Assembly (NCBI GenBank): GCA_008933995.1
Contig: WARS01002804.1
Location: 709,001-773,000, forward strand
Length of the DNA stretch: 64,000 nt
Reading direction: 5' to 3'
DNA from: Datnioides undecimradiatus
Taxonomy: Eukaryota > Chordata > Actinopteri > Lobotiformes > Datnioididae
The position numbers and the translations under genes are program-made. This document shows positions 58,137 through 64,000 of the stretch, piece after piece (positions within the stretch are counted from its first letter, which is position 1; each line of letters opens with the position of its first letter). The notes under the pieces were generated by a model. The model saw nothing but the letters and a program-made list of their open reading frames with translations. It did not search any database and was not told where the DNA came from.

Positions 58137-61100
58137 ATGGCGTCAAAATGTCCAAAATGCGACAAGACGGTGTATTTCGGTAAGTGCACGTTTTCTGCAT
58201 TAACGCACCGAGCTCGAGACGATTCCGTGAGGCGGAGGGGTCGACTGCCGGGTGGGAGAGTCTGAACGGACAAACCGCTCTGGTTTCATTATGCATCTAT
58301 TTATCTTAATGCAATGCGTTTGTTTAAAGCTGACTAGAAGAATGAGACATGCAGCTGCGGACTGCGTGGAGCATCTGAGGTGACGTGCGCTCATTGATTT
58401 AAAAACAGGTTTCATTTTGTGTAATTATTAAATTTAATTTCATAAATATGACGTCATCTCACAACTTTATAAACAGCATCCGGCAATATGGGGCTAAATG
58501 TGCTCTAATACACAGACTTTATGTTTGGCTGTGCTATAAATCACCCGTGTCTTTAATGAAAGAGCGTGTTTTATTACAGGTTTAGCTGTTTCATATGTTG
58601 TTAAAACATTTTGTTATCAATATACTCTAAAATACTGTTAAAGCCCACGCAAATCATCATCTTCAACCAGACAAAAAGTGTAAATTTGTGTTTTCTGCCT
58701 TTGTAACTTTATGGATATTAGTGTTGGCTATAATATGTTAGAACCAGATATGAAAGAAACATTTTATAGGGACATTACAGTGATATCAAAAGAGGCCTTG
58801 ACTAAGATCTCACATAACAGTGGAGTGTAGAAATGTAGATGAGGGGCTTCAGCTGTCGATTGTTAATGTCTGTAGTCATTATTGATCAATAAGTTCATCT
58901 TTTGGTCTATAAAATAGCAAAAAATGTGAAATTTCCATCACGGTGTCTTTAATGTTTTGATTTTCAACCCAAAATCCAAAGAATTTTAGTTCTGCTGTCA
59001 TAAAGAAGCTAAAACCTGTTAACTATTTTAACTTATTTAAGTAAAAATGATTAAAATTCATCATCTGTTAATCACTGAATCAATGAATCGACCGATAGTT
59101 TGTTGTAGACAGAGAAGTCTCAGGGGGAAACACCCATTTATGGAGAAAACAATGTGTTTTCAGATTGAACTTCAACAAACATGAGTCAGACTAGATAAAC
59201 AACAACAACTAAACAACCCCTCTTCTACGAGGAGGGGAAGAGGGGGGTGGCGGGTGAGTAAGGGGGATGCATTTTGACCATCCCCCTGAAATCACCTACT
59301 GATTTTACTGAAGTTATACAACAAAAGCCACGCATGAGCACAGCAGACACACTGTAGGCGCCTGAAACGTCTCATCAGGGTCAGAAACAGGTAACATCCT
59401 GATTTAATAACCCTCCGATTCTAATTCAAAGTAAGTTTTTAAAATCAAAGTGAATTTCCAGCTTTGTTAAATGTGACGTGAATGTGTCTCCCAGGCTCCA
59501 GCCGGTAACCACTCTGAACTATTATTGGTCCGCTATCGTCGGATAAGATTACAGGGAGCCATTAACAGTCCTGTCCTGTTGTCTGACAGCTTCTGACCAA
59601 TCACCACCTTTACATCCACATCCACCTTTACATTAAGGTGGAACGACTTCAGATTAAGTGCCGGAAGCTAGTGCGGATATGTCCGAACTCCAGTTTCTTT
59701 GACGGGAGGCAGCGAACAGCCATGAGACACGTGGTGACGTCATCTTATGAGGAGTCTAGTGCTCATATATCAGTATACATCAGGGGGCCGCAGCAGTTTA
59801 AATAATTAATTGATTGCACGAGCGTCGTTCTGATTGATTTTCTTTTTGTTCTTCGCCCTTTGGTTCTCTGGAGAGCAGCAGCAGAACCGCGCCCTGCAGG
59901 TTCAACCAAACATGCTCTTCTCTCCCGCCGTCCTCCCACTTAAAAACTCTGCAGTAGATCTGATGAAATCTGAAAAATAATTGGATTTTACAACAAAAAG
60001 ATGTTTCCCCGGGCAGTTTGAGCTGCTGTTTTGCAGCTGCGCAGTGAATTGATTGTGTTAGAGATGAATTTTATTGATGTCAAGCTCGGAAATTTGATTT
60101 ATTTTGTGATTTTTGACCTTTTAAACGCTGTTGACACAGTTTAATGTAAGAAAAACACAAACCTGCGCACAAACGAGGCACAAATGATCTTGATTCTGCC
60201 CCTTTGATCTCAGTGGATATGGTACTTTACTGGACACACACACACACACACCCACCCGCTGTGAGCTGAGGCGACTTGCTGTCACGTGTCACAGTGACAG
60301 GCTGACCACTGAGTCTAAACAGGAAGTGTCATGTTGTATCAGGGCCTCGGCGTATCTGCTGGGATATTCTGGGAGGAGGACAAACAGATCAGTCCGTCCC
60401 GCTGTCCGTCCCTCTGTCCGGACTGAAACTCCTGACTAGCTTGAACAAAAGCTTATTTTAGTGACTGTAAAATCTTTATTTTGTTTATCAGGGTGGTGGA
60501 AGAAGGTTTATTTCAGTTTTCCTTCATGATAAAATTAAGATGTGTAGCGTTTCTGCATTTAAATGTCTCAGATTATAAAACCTGTTTTTTCCTTGTCGTT
60601 GAGTTTTGTCCTTAAATTATCCCCAATGTCTCTAACGGCTGTAGAAGTCAGAGAAATCTGTCATTTGACTGCATTTTGTTGACTGTAGCATCATTTTATT
60701 CCCATTCTAGTTGCTTAAATTTTACTTTTGATGCTGCTTTTAGTCACATTTTGCTGAATGGCATCAGAGAAACACTGATTTAAATTGAAAAATTGCTGCC
60801 GAGCTGCTGCTAACGTTTGCTCAGCTTGTTTCTCTGATAACTTCAGATCCAGACGTCCGACGACTGAAATCCTTCATCTGCTTCAGATACAGAGTTAAAA
60901 ACAAGCAGCGGCTGAAAAGAGGAGCACAGAAATGTGTCTTACAGCTGATCCAGAGTCAGTTTATGAAGCTGCTGACACACAAACACAACACTGACACATG
61001 CACAGAGAGGGAGCGATTTACATATTTTATCTTTCAGCACTGTTCATTACATCTTGACTTGAATTTGTCAAATCAGCTGAGAATAGCGATACGATTGGTT

Positions 61101-63786
61101 GCAGCCTGAGCCTGTGATAGTTAATGGTTAGAGAGGAATGCACAGCAGCTTTATTAGAAGTCTGAATTAAAATGACTCCAAAGACAGAATGTGAATCTGT
61201 CGGTGTCACTCTGCTCTCTCCGTCCAAAGCAGTGGAAAGTATGTGCTTCAGGTTGATATGAGCTCTCTAAGTGCCTGTCAAGAGTCCTCTGACACTGCAA
61301 CAGTGCTGCTCTGCTGTAATTCAGAGACTTGTTGCTGTTGCTACTGTCCTGCTCCCTGCTCTTAAAGTTAAAAAGTCCCAGTTTAACTCGAACTCCTTCA
61401 CAATAAGCATTAAAAACAGCTTGTCTGAGGACAGAGCGGAGGTTATTTGAGGGGAGCAGGAGCCGTTTAGTGCAGTTTGACAAGTGCTGAGATTCAAAAT
61501 CAATGCAAAGCTGCCTCCTGTTTCTTTTCCCTCTTAGTTCCTTGTGTACAATTTGAATGACTCCCTGCATTTATACACACTGACCTGCTCAGGAAGCCGT
61601 TGGCCCACTGCTTCTGCCTGATTCCTCTTCCCCAGAATGCAGCTTTGAGCCTCGCAGGATGTGGTGAACGTCGGTTAAGCTTCTCTCATTTCGGTCTCTT
61701 CTTCTTCTTCTTCTCCTGCAGCGGAGAAGGTGTCCTCTTTAGGCAAAGACTGGCACAAGTTCTGCCTGAAGTGTGAGCGCTGCAACAAGACGCTGAATCC
61801 TGGAGGCCACGCTGAGGTACGAGGCTTTCATTGAGATTGATTTCAATTTATGGCCGACAGGAGGACGAAATCGCTGCAGCCGCAGGTCGTCGACTGTTGT
61901 AACTGTCGGTGTGAATGCACTAAAGCCAAGAGACAAACCGTCACTGATGTGGGCTTTGACTAAAGAGAACTTAATCTCAACAGGAAGCTCTGAGGTTTCC
62001 GCTGTGGTCAAACTTACAACACTCACACTACTGATTCTCTAACCACCGGGGGAAGCCTGCAGCAAAGTTGGCTGGAGGACTGACCGCAATGGAACCGCGA
62101 GCGCTTCCTGCACTCTCACTGCGGTTAAAAAGCCATAACTAAAAACTTACACATCCTCAAACTGCTTCAGTTAGAGAATGTGTTCACACCATTTTTAGCT
62201 TCTTCTCTGACATAATTATTCTTTGACACGATGAATCTGAAAAACGTGAACCTCCTGAAGAAGCAGGTACCGGAACCACCCAATTCACATGAAGCACTAA
62301 TTGCACATATGGAACAAAAATGAACCGAAGCACACAGACAGACATTAACTTTGCTCACTTAAGTTCATAGATTTGCCGCTCAACACGTTGTTTGTTCACC
62401 ACAGCGTGGATTACTAATATTTTTCCTACAATAATGGGTATTTTAAAATAAATATGAACGTATATTTTAAACACCAAGTGCATTATTTGCGATTAAGACA
62501 GTTTTGATGCCAAAAGAATTAAAAAATTAAATATTTACTTTACAAGTAGAGGTTATATGTCGGAAAACTAGTCACTGCTGCCCCCTGGTGGTTAGTGTAG
62601 AAGTAACTTCTGTCAGAACAGTGATAACGGGCACAATTACAGATAAAACCTGTTGTGTGGTGTCGATAACGGCGCTCTCAGGGTGTCGATCAGCAACAGT
62701 GATGATGCCCGTGTGTGTGTGTGTGGTGGATTTGATTATAAAAAGCAGCAGAGCGATCGATTAGACACACGCTCCATCTGAGAAACACGGCTGCTGCTGC
62801 TGTTTCTGTTAGCTTCAACGGTCCAGATGTGTCTGAATATCAAACAGCCAAAGTTTAAATGTCATAAAACACAGGTAAATGAATTAACTTGTAAAAAAAA
62901 ACAACAGTGTTTACAGTCTCCCAGTTTCTGTTTTCACTTAAATCTTTCAGTTAAAACTTAATTTTCTGTCTGTTCGCTCCGTTTGTGACAGGCGTCCATT
63001 CAGAGAGCATAAAAAGCATCAACGTGGATGTTAAAGACAAAACGCTTGATAAACACTGGCACTGTCCATAATGTAAAAGAAACATTCCCAAGTCTAAAAT
63101 ATGCTGTTTTTTGTTTTTCCATAAACATCTGGAGACCCCCTGGAAGTTATACCGCGTCCCTCATGGGGGTCCCGACCCTCAGGTTGAGAACCGATCCCTA
63201 CAATGTTGCGTATTTTAAGTCTGAAGAAGGAAAAAGAACGTGTGAGTTGTGTTGTGTTTCCAGGGAACTGGGCCCTCACAGAGGCTAATCAAACTAAAAT
63301 GAGGATAAACAGAGAGCGGGCTGAGCTCATATTCAGCTCTGTCCTCGGTTATAAATGGTGCGAACAGAGAAACATAACAGAGAGCAGACACGTCTTATAA
63401 ACCACTGGTTCCTCTGTTATTTGGCCACTACGTGATTCCAAACACACAATCATAATGCAAAAATGTGTTTAACCGATCTTGGAAAGACGCCGCGGGTTAC
63501 TTTCTCTTCCTGTTTTGCAGCACGACGGGAAGCCGTTCTGCCACAAACCCTGCTACGCCGCCCTCTTTGGACCAAAAGGTGCTGTTCCTTCTACACACGA
63601 ATCCATAAAGTCCACATTTCATGGTTGTTAATGTGCCGTTTGCTCGCATTTAAGGCGTGAACATCGGCGGCGCCGGCTCCTACGTGTACGACCATCCCGT
63701 CAACGAAGCCCCTGCTGCCATTTCCATGGAAACAGATGGCAAACAAGAGGAGGAGAAAAAAGCCCCTGCACGGGGACCAGTGAAGG
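58137..63786 (+). CDS. crip2: Cysteine-rich LIM protein 2 (Crip2), first four coding exons, runs off right edge
   Basis: Exons 58137-58179, 61722-61816, 63521-63578 and 63655-63786 read [20 protein letters not shown], then [20 protein letters not shown], then [20 protein letters not shown] and [16 protein letters not shown]. The first LIM domain is complete, with all eight zinc ligands (Cys5, Cys8, His, Cys, Cys, Cys, Cys/His pattern). The N-terminus and the [10 protein letters not shown] linker match CRIP2 rather than CRIP3 or CSRP. The Lys/Glu/Ala-rich linker follows; the second LIM domain lies beyond 64000. Splice phases are consistent (43, 95, 58 and 132 nt); the exon 3 donor GTGCTG is weak. 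CRIP2 is a zinc-binding scaffold known from vascular and cardiac tissue, acting in nucleus and cytoplasm. Introns 1 and 2 are 3.5 and 1.7 kb and contain no other gene. Confidence 0.95.
60780..60995. repeat. Copy of the receptor-array repeat inside crip2 intron 1
   Basis: Reverse complement of about 5990-6170 (and 21040-21230): acaagcagcggctgaaaaga and gatccagagtcagtttatga. It contains one minisatellite unit only. Confidence 0.75.
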
Positions 63787-64000
63787 GTGAGGGGCGCGTG
63801 GAGCAAAAAATAGGAAAACAGTCGTACGTTGAGGAGAGAAACTCTGTCTGGTGGAGTGGAGGGATCAGGAGGTGGTTTAGCTTTTAGCATTTAGCTGCTT
63901 AGATGGTTAGCACATCAAAGACAAGTCGAGAGACACACAAACTGAGAAAACTGTGAGCAGGAAATTGTGTTTGAGTCAACATTTTGAAGAAAAACAGGAA

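Noticed and set aside
57926-58273. 115-residue minus-strand frame at the crip2 start
   Set aside because: Antisense to crip2 exon 1 and to the (CAGA)n tract, which creates a Cys/Leu/Ser run.
61154-61570. 138-residue minus-strand frame in crip2 intron 1
   Set aside because: No domain, no splice logic, no related sequence in the window.

Overview
The window is vertebrate nuclear DNA, almost certainly from a ray-finned (probably percomorph) fish. It has short exons with GT..AG introns, long repeat-rich introns, Tc1 and hAT transposons, and the fish-type proteins Fabp7 and Crip2. Gene content is low and every supported host gene is multi-exon.

Left edge (1-5 kb, minus strand): a signal-peptide first exon at 160-283, then a complete four-exon fabp7 gene (2238-3719). 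In mammals FABP7 is followed head-to-tail by SMPDL3A, so the first exon is probably smpdl3a. Right edge (57.9-64 kb, plus strand): the first four coding exons of crip2, a two-LIM protein; the rest lies outside the window.

Between these markers (5-53 kb) lies a head-to-tail, minus-strand array of immunoglobulin-superfamily receptor genes. The shared plan is signal peptide, V-type Ig domain, second Ig domain, Thr-rich stalk, transmembrane exon, a 29-nt exon, then tyrosine-motif tail exons. Two genes are intact by my reading: IgR-B (44929-48137, 346 aa, two ITIM-like tyrosines) and IgR-A (49514-52420, 317 aa, one ITIM-like tyrosine). I call copies with an SYASI/VTY tail 'type 2' and copies with a VNYENF tail 'type 1'. 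Both families recur through about four damaged modules: 5.2-11.8, 12.6-20.1, 20.2-32.3 and 36.5-43.3 kb. These copies have lost exons at identifiable joints and carry many small indels and stops. They are annotated as pseudogenes, but some indels may be base-calling errors in a long-read assembly.

Mobile DNA: a hAT element (about 32.3-36.46 kb) is interrupted by a complete Tc1-like element (33638-35250). A second Tc1-like element sits at 36680-38169. A hAT-type non-autonomous element lies at about 13.64-14.59 kb, an inverted-repeat MITE at 25.53-25.73 kb, and several families of short dispersed repeats are present. Because the receptor modules are near-copies, other modules serve as empty sites for three of these insertions. 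The intact receptors probably act as inhibitory (ITIM-type) leukocyte surface receptors; that is inferred from architecture only. I found no rRNA, tRNA or CRISPR features.
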